64,000 bases of DNA from Rhizobium terrae. Lineage in GTDB: Bacteria; Pseudomonadota; Alphaproteobacteria; Rhizobiales; Rhizobiaceae. The first letter of the stretch is position 1. Every line of letters begins with the position of its first letter. The DNA is taken from assembly GCF_003425685.1 (NCBI RefSeq), contig NZ_QJKM01000001.1, positions 54,920-118,919 of the forward strand. Direction: 5' to 3'. Made by a program: the position numbers and the translations under genes. The notes under the pieces were generated by a model. The model did not search any database. It was not told the origin of the DNA and saw only the letters and a program-made list of their open reading frames with translations. Below are positions 29,657 to 38,751 of this stretch, piece after piece.

Positions 29657-31387
29657 ATGCGACGGCATCTTATGACGACGACGGCAGCGGTTCTGCTGGC
29701 TCTGACCGGCTCCGCCTATGCCGGTATGGACGAGGCAAAGCAGTTCCTGGACAAGGAAGTGGGGGAGCTCTCGACGCTTTCCCGCGCCGACCAGGAAAAG
29801 GAGATGCAATGGTTCATCGATGCGGCAAAACCGCTTGCAGGCCTGGATATCAAGGTCGTTTCCGAGACGATCACCACGCATGAATACGAATCCAAAGTAT
29901 TGGCGCCGGCCTTCACTGCGATCACCGGCATCAAGGTCACCCATGACCTGATCGGCGAAGGCGACGTCGTCGAAAAACTACAGACCCAGATGCAATCGGG
30001 CGAAAACATCTATGACGGCTATGTCAACGACTCCGACTTGATCGGCACGCATTGGCGTTACCAGCAAGCCCGCTCGCTCACCGACTGGATGGCCGGCGAA
30101 GGCAAGGATGTCACCAATCCCGGCCTCGACCTCCAGGACTTCATCGGCCTCAAGTTCACGACAGCACCGGACAAGAAGCTCTACCAGCTGCCGGACCAGC
30201 AGTTCGCCAACCTCTACTGGTTCCGTTACGACTGGTTCAACGACGCAAAGAACAAGGCGGATTTCAAGGCGAAATACGGCTACGACCTCGGCGTTCCGGT
30301 CAACTGGTCGGCCTATGAGGATATCGCGGAATTCTTCACCGGCCGCGAAGTCGGTGGCAAGAAAGTCTACGGCCACATGGACTACGGCAAGAAGGACCCT
30401 TCGCTCGGCTGGCGCTTCACCGATGCGTGGCTGTCCATGGCCGGCAACGGCGACAAGGGCCTGCCGAACGGACTGCCGGTCGATGAGTGGGGCATCAAGG
30501 TCAACGAGAAATCCCAACCGGTCGGCTCCTGCGTGGCGCGCGGTGGGGACACGAACGGCCCGGCCGCCGTCTATTCGATCCAGAAATATCTCGACTGGAT
30601 GAAGGCCTATGCGCCGGCCGCGGCCCAGGGCATGACCTTCTCGGAATCCGGCCCCGTACCGGCGCAGGGCGAAATCGCCCAGCAGATGTTCATGTACACG
30701 GCCTTCACCGCCGACATGGTGAAGCCCGGCCTGCCGGTCATGAACCAGGACGGCACGCCGAAATGGCGTTTCGCCCCGTCTCCGCACGGCGTCTACTGGA
30801 AGGACGGCATGAAGCTCGGTTATCAGGACGTCGGTTCCTGGACGCTGATGAAATCGACGCCCACCAACCGCGCCAAGGCGGCCTGGCTCTATGCCCAGTT
30901 CGTCACCTCGAAGACGGTGGACGTCAAGAAGAGCCATGTCGGCCTGACCTTGATCCGCGAAAGCACCATCCGGCACAAGAGCTTCACGGATCGCGCGCCG
31001 AAGCTTGGTGGCCTGATCGAGTTCTACCGCTCGCCGGCCCGTGTTCAGTGGTCGCCGACCGGCACCAACGTGCCTGACTATCCGAAGCTCGCACAGCTTT
31101 GGTGGCAGGCCATCGGCGATGCGTCCTCGGGCGCCAAGACCGCCCAGGCGGCCATGGACTCGCTTTGCGCCGAGCAGGAGAAGGTTCTGCAGCGCCTGGA
31201 GCGTGCCAAGGTTCAGGGCGACATGGGGCCGAAGCTCGCCGAGGAGCATGACCTCGCATACTGGAACAAGGATGCCGTTGCGAAAGGCAATCTTGCTCCT
31301 CAGCTCAAGGTTGCAAACGAGAAGGAAAAACCTATCACCGTTAACTATGACGAGCTCGTGAAGAGCTGGGCTGACGCCAAGAAGTAA
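29657..31387 (+). CDS. glpV: Glycerol ABC transporter periplasmic binding protein GlpV
   Basis: The 576-residue family 1 binding protein has a signal peptide (MRRHLMTTTAAVLLALTGSAYA, cleavage before GMDEAK). The body has the usual two-lobe periplasmic fold and is long for the family. GGGAGG lies 6 bases before the ATG. It is the last gene of the operon, after the permeases and DUF2160, matching the rhizobial glpV position. It captures glycerol for GlpPQ. Confidence 0.88.
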   Translation: MRRHLMTTTAAVLLALTGSAYAGMDEAKQFLDKEVGELSTLSRADQEKEMQWFIDAAKPLAGLDIKVVSETITTHEYESKVLAPAFTAITGIKVTHDLIGEGDVVEKLQTQMQSGENIYDGYVNDSDLIGTHWRYQQARSLTDWMAGEGKDVTNPGLDLQDFIGLKFTTAPDKKLYQLPDQQFANLYWFRYDWFNDAKNKADFKAKYGYDLGVPVNWSAYEDIAEFFTGREVGGKKVYGHMDYGKKDPSLGWRFTDAWLSMAGNGDKGLPNGLPVDEWGIKVNEKSQPVGSCVARGGDTNGPAAVYSIQKYLDWMKAYAPAAAQGMTFSESGPVPAQGEIAQQMFMYTAFTADMVKPGLPVMNQDGTPKWRFAPSPHGVYWKDGMKLGYQDVGSWTLMKSTPTNRAKAAWLYAQFVTSKTVDVKKSHVGLTLIRESTIRHKSFTDRAPKLGGLIEFYRSPARVQWSPTGTNVPDYPKLAQLWWQAIGDASSGAKTAQAAMDSLCAEQEKVLQRLERAKVQGDMGPKLAEEHDLAYWNKDAVAKGNLAPQLKVANEKEKPITVNYDELVKSWADAKK

Positions 31388-31395
31388 ACCGGTTC

Positions 31396-31418
31396 GCCGG
31401 GCGCCTCGTGCGCCCGGC
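31396..31418. terminator. Terminator-like stem-loop after glpV
   Basis: A perfect 9-base GC-rich inverted repeat (GCCGGGCGC at 31396-31404, GCGCCCGGC at 31410-31418) with a 5-base loop starts 8 bases after the glpV stop. The T-run is poor, so termination strength is uncertain. The rest of the gap to 31692 holds nothing recognised. Confidence 0.6.
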
Positions 31419-31692
31419 AGCCTTCAGGCGAGCGAGCGGCGTCTGATCTTACAAGCGGCAAACTTTTACAGCGCTCGCTTCGCATTGGGAGGCGGTCGGT
31501 TCTCCAATGCTGTCGACTTCATTAATCGGCTGGAAGAAAAAATGCCCATTTTTAAGTCCTCGGAAGTTTACATCGGTTTGCGGTGTCCCAATCGCCGAGG
31601 GCCAACAGCCCGTTCCCGTCAAGAGCTCGGATCGACACAACCAGTTGTGACATATGCTCAAAACGCTTCTGCGGAGCAAACGGTGTTAAGCT

Positions 31693-32658
31693 TCATAGCC
31701 ACTTGGCTCGCTTGAAGCCAATGTAGAGAATGGCACATGAAATGGCGATGACGCCAAGGATCACAAAATAGCCGTAGGTCATTCGGAGCTCCGGCATGTT
31801 CTCGAAATTCATTCCGTAGATGCCGGCAATAGCGGTCGGTACAGCGAGAATTGCCGCCCAGGAGGCGAGCTGACGGGTGATCGTTCCCTGCCGCTGCTGT
31901 TCGAGCAGGTTGCTGGCCTCGAATACCGACGTGATGACGTCCCGCAGGCCCCCGACCATTTGTTCGACACGGTGCATATGCTGCAGGGCATCGCGGAAAT
32001 AGGGCTTGGCTTCGACATCAAGGCAGGGCAGGTCGAGATGCACGAGCTTGCCGCAGAGATCGAGCATGGCATCCAGTACACGTTGGAAGAGGATGACCTC
32101 GCGGCGCAACCGAAAAATGCGCTTGATCTGGGCGCGGTCGAGGAAGCTGTCGAGCATCTTCCGTTCCATGTCCAGCACTGAATCCTCGATCGTGCGGACG
32201 ATCGGCAGATAGCCGTCGACGATGAAATCCAGAATGGCGTGCAGAATATAATCGGTGCCGTGGCGCAGCGTATGCGGCGCGGTCTCCAGCCGGTCGCGCA
32301 GCTCGCCATGGCCGCGGTCGGACCCGTGCCGGACGGTGATGATATACCGATCACCCACGAAGATCGCCGTGCGGCCGTAGGTGATGCGATCCCCATCGAG
32401 CTTGGCCGTCTGTGCGAGAACGAAGATCTGATCTTCGTAGGAACTGACTTTCGGGGTCTGCAGCGGATTCAGCGCATCGGCGACGGAGAGTTCGTGCAGG
32501 CCGAAGGTTTCCTTCAGGAAGGCAAGTTCGTCCGATGTCGGTTCATGCAGGCCGATCCAGATGAAGTCGGTTTCCTCAGCCGGTATGGCGGCGGAGTGGA
32601 AGGGGATTTCCTCCTTCCGTCTTCCATCGCGGTAAAGATAAGATGCGACGACCGTCAT
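31693..32658 (-). CDS. corA: CorA-family divalent cation (Mg2+/Co2+) channel
   Basis: The 321-residue protein has a large N-terminal cytoplasmic domain, a long helix and two C-terminal transmembrane helices. The GMN pore motif is intact in IYGMNFENMPE, which defines the CorA/Mrs2 family. ATG 32658 has AAGGAG 6 bases upstream; longer in-frame starts lack a ribosome-binding site. It forms a pentameric magnesium uptake channel in the inner membrane. It faces the glp operon tail to tail. Confidence 0.93.
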   Translation of the reverse strand: MTVVASYLYRDGRRKEEIPFHSAAIPAEETDFIWIGLHEPTSDELAFLKETFGLHELSVADALNPLQTPKVSSYEDQIFVLAQTAKLDGDRITYGRTAIFVGDRYIITVRHGSDRGHGELRDRLETAPHTLRHGTDYILHAILDFIVDGYLPIVRTIEDSVLDMERKMLDSFLDRAQIKRIFRLRREVILFQRVLDAMLDLCGKLVHLDLPCLDVEAKPYFRDALQHMHRVEQMVGGLRDVITSVFEASNLLEQQRQGTITRQLASWAAILAVPTAIAGIYGMNFENMPELRMTYGYFVILGVIAISCAILYIGFKRAKWL

Positions 32659-32799
32659 GGCGACTCCTTGCTGGGATCGGTGCAGCACTGGCATATCGGA
32701 TAGTCCGCGGCTTTGACATGGTTGTGAAAGCCGAGAGGAGGCTTCGTGCCTCAAGCGAAACCGGGTGATTGTGGTTGTTACCGCTACGGCGACTGCTCG

Positions 32800-33798
32800 C
32801 TATGCGGTCTTTGTCCCACGCAGGCGCGTGATGCACCACCGCCATGTGGGGGCTACGGCATGGCTGACGGCGGGGATTGCCGCCAATCCGATGAGGATGC
32901 CGACGAGACCGGAGCCTGCGGCCTGAACCAGCCAGGAAGCCAGCTCGCCGAAGGCAGGTACGGCATGTGCGGCACTTTCGCCGGCTTCGTGGAGAAGATG
33001 GCTTGGCCAGGCGAAGCCGAACTCCTCGGCGCCATGCACGATGATGCCGCCGCCGACCCAGATCATCGCCGCCGTGCCGACCGCGCCGAGCGCCTTGAGA
33101 AGATAGGGCATGCCCTGCACCAGACCGCGTCCGAGCAGGCGCAGAAACACCCCTGCCTGCGAAGCGGAAGAACGGCCGGCGAGCCAGAGGCCGAGATCGT
33201 CTGCCTTGACGATCAGCGCGACGACACCATAGACGCCGGCGGTGATCGCGATCCCGACCACGGCGAGTACCAGCGCCTGCATCGCCAGGCCGGCCTCGGG
33301 GATCGAGCCGAGGGTGATCGCCATAATTTCGGCGGACAGGATGAAATCGGTCCTGATGGCGCCGGCTACTTTCTGGTCCTCGAAGGCCTTCGGATCGGCA
33401 TCGGTCGTGTTGAGTTCGGCCTCGTGGGCATGCGCCGCATGCGGCACGACGAGTTCGTAGACCTTCTCGGCGCCTTCGTAGCAGAGGTAGAGTCCACCGA
33501 GCATCAGCAGCGGCGTGATAGCCTGCGGCACGACGAGGCTCAAGGCGAGCGCTGCCGGCAGGAGGAGCAGAAGTTTGTTCCGGAGCGAACCAAGCGCGAT
33601 CCTGGCGATGATCGGCAGTTCGCGCGCGGGCGAAAAGCCGGTGACGTAGCGCGGCGTGACGGCCGCATCGTCGATCACGACGCCCGCGGCCTTCGCGCCG
33701 GCCTTGCCAGCCTGGGCCGCCACATCATCGAGGGAGGCGGCCGCAGCTTTCGCAAGCGCTGCGACATCGTCCAGGAGGGCAATCAGGCCGACACTCAC
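32800..33798 (-). CDS. DUF808/YedI-family membrane protein
   Basis: The 332-residue protein starts with MSVGLIALLDDVAALAKAAA, the typical N-terminus of the DUF808 (YedI) family. It has about five or six hydrophobic segments and a ASSLDD/TPRYVTGFSPARELPII-type region. Its molecular function is unknown. It stands alone between corA and the Na/Pi cotransporter gene, all on the minus strand but with gaps above 100 bases. Confidence 0.85.
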   Translation of the reverse strand: MSVGLIALLDDVAALAKAAAASLDDVAAQAGKAGAKAAGVVIDDAAVTPRYVTGFSPARELPIIARIALGSLRNKLLLLLPAALALSLVVPQAITPLLMLGGLYLCYEGAEKVYELVVPHAAHAHEAELNTTDADPKAFEDQKVAGAIRTDFILSAEIMAITLGSIPEAGLAMQALVLAVVGIAITAGVYGVVALIVKADDLGLWLAGRSSASQAGVFLRLLGRGLVQGMPYLLKALGAVGTAAMIWVGGGIIVHGAEEFGFAWPSHLLHEAGESAAHAVPAFGELASWLVQAAGSGLVGILIGLAAIPAVSHAVAPTWRWCITRLRGTKTA

Positions 33799-33905
33799 GG
33801 GGAACCTCTCGTTTCACTATTACGAGTGATGAGGATACCCAGCCGGAAGGCGACCGGGAAGAGGCGCCACAACAGATATTGCGGCGCCCCATGGCAGGTT
33901 TTGGC

Positions 33906-35636
33906 CTACTCGGCCGGAACCGGGCTCAGGCCGCTTTCGGCGATCGGACGCTCACGGCTTTCGCTGCGAGCGGCTGCGCGTGCGAGAACGCTCTGACGGT
34001 TGACGGACTTGCGCTCTTCATCGATGCGGCGGATCAGGATCTCCGCACGTTCGATCGAGCCGAGGAGAGCCAGGATCGTCCCGCGCTCACCGGCACCGGC
34101 ATTTGGGCCGAGCGACAGGGTTTTTGCGCGCAGTTCCTCAATTTCCGGATAGCTGACATGGCCGGCGGGCATTTTCGGGTCGGCAACGCCGTAATCGGGC
34201 ATGATCATGCGCAGCGCCGCATCGAGCCTGTCGAGCGCGGTGTTGACGATCGGCTGAGCCTGGCTGCCGAAGCTCTCGCGCTTCACGCGGCGGGCGACCT
34301 GATGCATCGATTCCGTCAGTGCTGCGGTGAAATCGGCTTCTTCGATCAGGCTGGCGATGAGATCGAGCTGCTCATAGGGCAGGTCTTCCTTCATCAGGTC
34401 GGCCGTGTAGCGACGGATGTCGCGGCTGAGGATATCGGTCGCCAGGTAGTGCTCGCCCGGGTCCGACGGAGCCTTTTTGTCGCCGCGAGCGATGTCGAGG
34501 AATACTGCACCAGCCTGCAGATGACGGGCGGTTTCCTGCTGGATGGCAGGCACGGCCTTGGCGACATCGTTGGCGAGCTTGCGGTCGAGGAATTTCGGCG
34601 TCGAATAGTCCTCGATATCCTCCTCGTCGGTGCGGCCGACGCGCGACAGCACGCGTTCGAACACGCCGGTGAAGGGGAAGAGCAGCAGGGTATTGAAGAT
34701 GTTGAAGACGGTCGAATAGAGGCCGACCGCGACCGGCACCAGCGGGAAGGTTTCCTTGCCGTCGACGACGACCGGGATGGCCGGATCGCCGCCAAACCAC
34801 TGCATCGCCCATTCAAGCACTCCAATCGAGACGAAGAAGAGCGGGACCGTGATGCAGACGCCGATGATGTTGAAGGAGATATGTGCGTATGCGGCGCGCT
34901 TGGCGTTCTTCGAAAGATTGAGCGATGCCATCCAGGAGGTGATGGTCGTGCCGAGATCGGCGCCGAGCGAGAAGGCCACGGCGGTCGTCCAGTCGAGAAT
35001 GCCGGCGGCGCCGAGGCCCATGACGATACCGATCGTCGCGGAGGACGAGTGGATCATCGCAGTGACGGCGGCTGCGATCAGCACGCATTTGATGAGGTTG
35101 AAATAGGAGTCGGCCTGCAGCGAGCGCAGGAGGTCCATGACTTCCGGCAGGTTGCGCAGCGGGCGCAGACCGCCGGTCATCAGGTTGAGGCCGTAGAAGA
35201 TCAGCGCGAAGCCCATGCAAGCCAGCGCGATATTGCGAACCTTTTCGCTCTTCGCAAAGCAGTAGATGAGGGCGAAGATACCGCCGAGGATCAGGCCGAG
35301 CGGGCCGAGCGGCAGGGCGATCAGGCCGTTGCCGAGCGTCGTGCCGATATTGGCGCCCATAATGACGCTGATGGCGGGACGCAGGCCCACGACGCCGGCA
35401 TTGACGAGGCCAACGACCATGACGGTCATCGCCGTTGAGGATTGGATGACGCCGGTGATGAACGTTCCCGCGAGCACGCCCTTGATCGGAGTACCGGCCG
35501 TTTTGGCCAGGAACTCACGCATCCTGTTGACGGAGAGCGCCTGGATGCCGTTTGCCATGAATTCCAGGCCAAGCATGAAGATGCCCAACCCGCCGATCAC
35601 CGGCACCAATATGTCCTTGAAGATGTCAATTTGCAT
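33906..35636 (-). CDS. Na+/phosphate cotransporter family protein with PhoU-like tail
   Basis: The 576-residue protein has two inverted Na/Pi cotransporter repeats in the N-terminal ~360 residues. The family motifs include GVIQSSTAMTVM in repeat 1 and IHSSSATIGIV in repeat 2 (QSS and SSS sodium-binding type). A C-terminal cytoplasmic helical domain of roughly 200 residues resembles PhoU. It should carry out sodium-driven phosphate uptake, with the tail as a regulatory domain. It lies 39 bases downstream of the pstS-like gene on the same strand, so they probably form one operon. Confidence 0.88.
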   Translation of the reverse strand: MQIDIFKDILVPVIGGLGIFMLGLEFMANGIQALSVNRMREFLAKTAGTPIKGVLAGTFITGVIQSSTAMTVMVVGLVNAGVVGLRPAISVIMGANIGTTLGNGLIALPLGPLGLILGGIFALIYCFAKSEKVRNIALACMGFALIFYGLNLMTGGLRPLRNLPEVMDLLRSLQADSYFNLIKCVLIAAAVTAMIHSSSATIGIVMGLGAAGILDWTTAVAFSLGADLGTTITSWMASLNLSKNAKRAAYAHISFNIIGVCITVPLFFVSIGVLEWAMQWFGGDPAIPVVVDGKETFPLVPVAVGLYSTVFNIFNTLLLFPFTGVFERVLSRVGRTDEEDIEDYSTPKFLDRKLANDVAKAVPAIQQETARHLQAGAVFLDIARGDKKAPSDPGEHYLATDILSRDIRRYTADLMKEDLPYEQLDLIASLIEEADFTAALTESMHQVARRVKRESFGSQAQPIVNTALDRLDAALRMIMPDYGVADPKMPAGHVSYPEIEELRAKTLSLGPNAGAGERGTILALLGSIERAEILIRRIDEERKSVNRQSVLARAAARSESRERPIAESGLSPVPAE

Positions 35637-35675
35637 GGAAACACCTGTTTCTATTTGAGCAGAGGCGTCTAAGGA

Positions 35676-36764
35676 TCAGTTGCTGAACGAGCGCAGGCTG
35701 TTTGACCAGTAGGCTTCGATCCGATTGGCGAGTTCCCGGGAAACAGGGATGTATCCGAGTGCCGTCGCCTTGTCGGCGCCCTGGGCGAAAGCCAGCCTGA
35801 ACAGGTCGATCACCCGCTTGATGCGTTCTTCGCCGCGGTTGAGCGACAAGACCGCATAAGTGACGGCCGCCATCGGGTAGGCGTCAGCGCCGGGGAGATT
35901 GGTGGTGTCGGCGCTGAAGCCGCGTGCGGCGTCCCAGGCGACGGCGGAAAGCCCGGCCTGGAAGGACTTGGGTTCCGGCTTGACGAAGGCACCTGACTGG
36001 TTTTGGAGCGATGCATAGGGAAGGCCAAGCCGGACGACCTGGCCGTATTCGAGATAGGCGATGCTGTTTCTGGTCGCCGCCGCTACCGCGGCAAGTCCGC
36101 CGGTGCCCCGTTCGCCGCGGCCCTGCGGCCAGTTGACGAGCGTATTGGCGCCGACCCTCTCTTTCCACTCGGGGCTTACCTTCGACAGGAAACTGGTGAA
36201 GGTGAATGTCGAACCAGAGCCATCCTGACGAAACAGCACCTCGATCGCCGCATCCGGCAGCGCCAGATCCGGGTTCAGTGTCTTGAGAGCGGGATCGGAC
36301 CATTTCGTGATCTTGCCGAGATAGATATCGGCGAGAACGGGACCCGACAGGCGAAGCTGGCTGGATCCGACATTACCGAGGTTGGCGACGACGACGATGC
36401 CGCCCATGACGATCGGGAACTGCGCCAGGCGGCGCTTGCCGAGATCTTCCGGCGGCAGCGGCGCATCGGTCGCCGCAAAGTCCATCTCGGGTTGATCGAG
36501 ACGCATGATACCCGCCAGCGAGCCGACCGGCTCATAATCGACCCGCCAGTCGGGCGAGGTGAAGTCGCCGCCGTCCGTGCGCACGGCTTCATAGTCGCGG
36601 GACCATTGATTGATGATCGGGGCGGCGAAGGTCGATCCGGCACCGCGGATCGGCTCCGCCTGAACGACGGAGGCTGACGTCAGCGAGACAAGCGCCATGA
36701 CGCCAGCCAGGCGACCGGCTTTGCGCCACTCCGTGAATGTGCAGAATTTGAAAAGTCGCAACAT
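35676..36764 (-). CDS. pstS: PstS-like periplasmic phosphate-binding protein
   Basis: The 362-residue protein has an N-terminal export region (hydrophobic LAGVMALVSLTSASVVQA, cleavage before EPIRG). It carries the phosphate-binding-loop signatures of PstS: GAGSTFAAPIINQW, ATDAPL, and RQDGSGSTFTFTSFL. ATG 36764 has GAGGGG 6 bases upstream. No pstCAB genes follow; the next gene is a Na/Pi cotransporter. A Pho-box-like site lies about 145 bases upstream. It binds phosphate, but its delivery partner here is unclear. Confidence 0.88.
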   Translation of the reverse strand: MLRLFKFCTFTEWRKAGRLAGVMALVSLTSASVVQAEPIRGAGSTFAAPIINQWSRDYEAVRTDGGDFTSPDWRVDYEPVGSLAGIMRLDQPEMDFAATDAPLPPEDLGKRRLAQFPIVMGGIVVVANLGNVGSSQLRLSGPVLADIYLGKITKWSDPALKTLNPDLALPDAAIEVLFRQDGSGSTFTFTSFLSKVSPEWKERVGANTLVNWPQGRGERGTGGLAAVAAATRNSIAYLEYGQVVRLGLPYASLQNQSGAFVKPEPKSFQAGLSAVAWDAARGFSADTTNLPGADAYPMAAVTYAVLSLNRGEERIKRVIDLFRLAFAQGADKATALGYIPVSRELANRIEAYWSNSLRSFSN

Positions 36765-37425
36765 GAACCGCCCCTCAAAACCAGTATCGCGTGAAACGAC
36801 AGCCGACTTGTGAAGGCGCACAGCAAGACCTAGCGCAGTACGCACCAGAAACTGGCGAGTTCAACTAGCAGTCGGCTTATTTCAAGAGTTTTTCAGTAAC
36901 GGCCTTGCTTGACGGCCAAATGACAATTTTTGGTAAGTGATGAAAACAATGCAAATCAGAGCTGTCATCTTGGTGAAATGCCGGTGTGTTCCAAATTGCA
37001 TGTCAAATGACGGCGACTGGCCCTACTCACGCCGTCGATGCGAATTCCTTTTTCAGCAATTGTTTTTTAGAGCTTACGGAGATGCCGGATGTCTGATCAA
37101 AGTAGTCTTTCAGCCCTGCAGGGCACGCCGCAGTTGTCACGCGCGTAAAACGGCTGAAGCATCGCTATTAGCTTGAAAAGCCGCCGGATCAGTCGGAATG
37201 ACTGGGCATAACATGCATCGGACGATCAAATTTAATTATCTTCTGTGCATAAAAAATATTTCTGCGCTCTATGTTGATATATGTCTAAGATGAATTCGCG
37301 TATCTGAAATACGTAATATTGATTTATTATGATATAAATTCTCGCGCGCTCTATTATACCGTCATGCCGGGTTTACAATACTGTGCTTTGATTTGATTGC
37401 CCATTTCCAATCACAGGAGCGAGAC
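36765..37425. other. Divergent gap between pstS and the amphi-Trp gene
   Basis: This 661-base, AT-rich gap contains a Pho-box-like site at 36909-36926 and a single perfect Pho half-site (CTGTCAT, 36962-36968). No gene is supported. Plus-strand 36937-37176 is open but has no ribosome-binding site or protein signature. Confidence 0.5.
36909..36926 (-). promoter_or_regulatory. Pho-box-like site before pstS
   Basis: On the minus strand the sequence reads TTGTCAT-TTGG-CCGTCAA. These are two 7-base half-sites spaced 4 apart, matching the PhoB consensus CTGTCAT-N4-CTGTCAT at 11 of 14 positions. It lies about 145 bases before the pstS start. Phosphate-starvation control by PhoB is therefore likely. 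Confidence 0.6.
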
Positions 37426-37701
37426 ATGGAAGGCGAACGTGAAGTTGAGAAGGAATACTCTATGGTCGAGTTTGTCGCCGAACTCCGCCGGCTGGCGGAT
37501 ACTCTGGAAGCAAACGGACGGTTCACGATGAGCATCGACGAAGAAGAGGTCGTCGTGCCGGAAGAGGCAGTTGCTTCGGTTGCCTTCGAAATCGACGAAG
37601 GACGTGCGGAACTTGAATTTCAACTGAGCTGGGAAGTCGGCGAGACTGAAGAAGAAGACGAAGACGAGGCCGATACCGAGACCGAAGAAGCCGACGCGTA
37701 A
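37426..37701 (+). CDS. amphi-Trp domain protein
   Basis: The 91-residue protein resembles amphi-Trp domain proteins. It has YSMVEFVAELRRLADTLE, a short beta-rich core ending in LEFQLSWEV, and a very acidic tail (about 20 residues, mostly Glu/Asp/Thr). AGGAGC lies 5 bases before ATG 37426. The function of this domain is unknown. It is followed by a strong terminator and convergent with the T6SS cluster, so it is probably a separate transcription unit. Confidence 0.75.
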   Translation: MEGEREVEKEYSMVEFVAELRRLADTLEANGRFTMSIDEEEVVVPEEAVASVAFEIDEGRAELEFQLSWEVGETEEEDEDEADTETEEADA

Positions 37702-37736
37702 GCCTGCTTCTCTCCAACGATCATATGGTAGTGAAG

Positions 37737-37768
37737 AAAGTTCCTCCATGCGAAGCGGGAGGAACTTT
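37737..37768. terminator. Bidirectional rho-independent terminator
   Basis: AAAGTTCCTCC (37737-37747) and GGAGGAACTTT (37758-37768) form a perfect 11-base stem with a 10-base loop. The upper strand continues into TTTTA, and the other direction ends in CTTTC. It separates the amphi-Trp gene from the convergent T6SS operon and would terminate both. Confidence 0.85.
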
Positions 37769-37791
37769 TATCTTCAGGCAACAGAAATAGA

Positions 37792-38751
37792 TCATCCGGC
37801 GGATCGGATCCGAACGATGTTCGGGCGCCAACCGGAGAACATGCGAAACGGTCCACCAGCAAAATCTCGTACAAATTGGGCGGCGGAAGAGGTACGGGTC
37901 CCGTCGTCGAGCGAGATCGCGCGAGAAAGCGCCCGCCATCGCTGGCCTGAAAGACCCTCGGGACGGACAGGAGTCTGCTCCGCTTTCGCAGCAACCTCCG
38001 CACCGCCCGGGCCGTAAGGCCGGTTGCCGGTCAAGGCGAGATAAGTGATGACGCCAAGGGAAAAAACGTCGTCGCCCGTACTGGGCTCGGCGCCGGTCAG
38101 CCGCTGCGGCGACGCGTAGGCCGGTGTCAGGGCGCCGAGCCGCCCGAGGATGGCGACCGTATCCTCCTCGCGGGTCTTCATCGGTCGCGCGACCGGATAG
38201 GCAATATTGAAATCGATCAGCTTGATTCCGCCTGACGTTTCCAGAAACACATTGCCTGGCTTGAGGTCGGCATGAATGATGCCCTTGCTGTGGGCGAACT
38301 CCAGCGCCGCCCCGATTTTCGCGATCAGCCGGTCGACCGTCGACACCGCCAGCTGGTGCCCCTGAGCGTTGCGGAGCATATGCGACAGGGACTGCCCCTG
38401 AAGGTATTCCATGATCATGAAGTGAAGGCGCCGCTCTGCATCCATATCATAGACACGAACGATGTTCGGATGGACGAGATCGCGCAACCGCCGGGCCTCC
38501 CGATGCATCAGCGCAATCATATCGGGATTTGTATCCTTGCCGGCTGCAATCAGTTTCAGGGCGACATAGGGATCGGCGAGGCCGGCCTGCACCGCCACCA
38601 TGTCGCGGGCTTTGAAGACACGCGACAGACCGCCGCGGCCGATTTCCGCAGTCAATTGAAACCGTCCCCGCAGGAGACGCACCGGATCGACCCGGGGCTG
38701 GTCCTCGATCGGAACCAGCGCCGTCGACCGCGACGTGTCTTCTTCATTCAT
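37792..38751 (-). CDS. ppkA: T6SS-associated Ser/Thr protein kinase (PpkA-type, DFG altered)
   Basis: The 319-residue soluble kinase has a glycine loop GRGGLSRV (38-45), ATP lysine Lys66 (VALK), and catalytic loop HADLKPGN (160-167, Asp162). The magnesium motif reads DFN (180-182) instead of DFG; the Asp is retained. No transmembrane segment is visible, unlike P. aeruginosa PpkA. ATG 38751 overlaps the phosphatase stop by 8 bases. In known systems PpkA phosphorylates the FHA protein to start T6SS assembly; the adjoining PP2C reverses it. Confidence 0.85.
   Translation of the reverse strand: MNEEDTSRSTALVPIEDQPRVDPVRLLRGRFQLTAEIGRGGLSRVFKARDMVAVQAGLADPYVALKLIAAGKDTNPDMIALMHREARRLRDLVHPNIVRVYDMDAERRLHFMIMEYLQGQSLSHMLRNAQGHQLAVSTVDRLIAKIGAALEFAHSKGIIHADLKPGNVFLETSGGIKLIDFNIAYPVARPMKTREEDTVAILGRLGALTPAYASPQRLTGAEPSTGDDVFSLGVITYLALTGNRPYGPGGAEVAAKAEQTPVRPEGLSGQRWRALSRAISLDDGTRTSSAAQFVRDFAGGPFRMFSGWRPNIVRIRSAG

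Noticed and set aside
36937-37176. 79-codon plus-strand frame in the pstS upstream gap
   Set aside because: No ribosome-binding site, no recognisable protein features and skewed composition; the gap looks regulatory.
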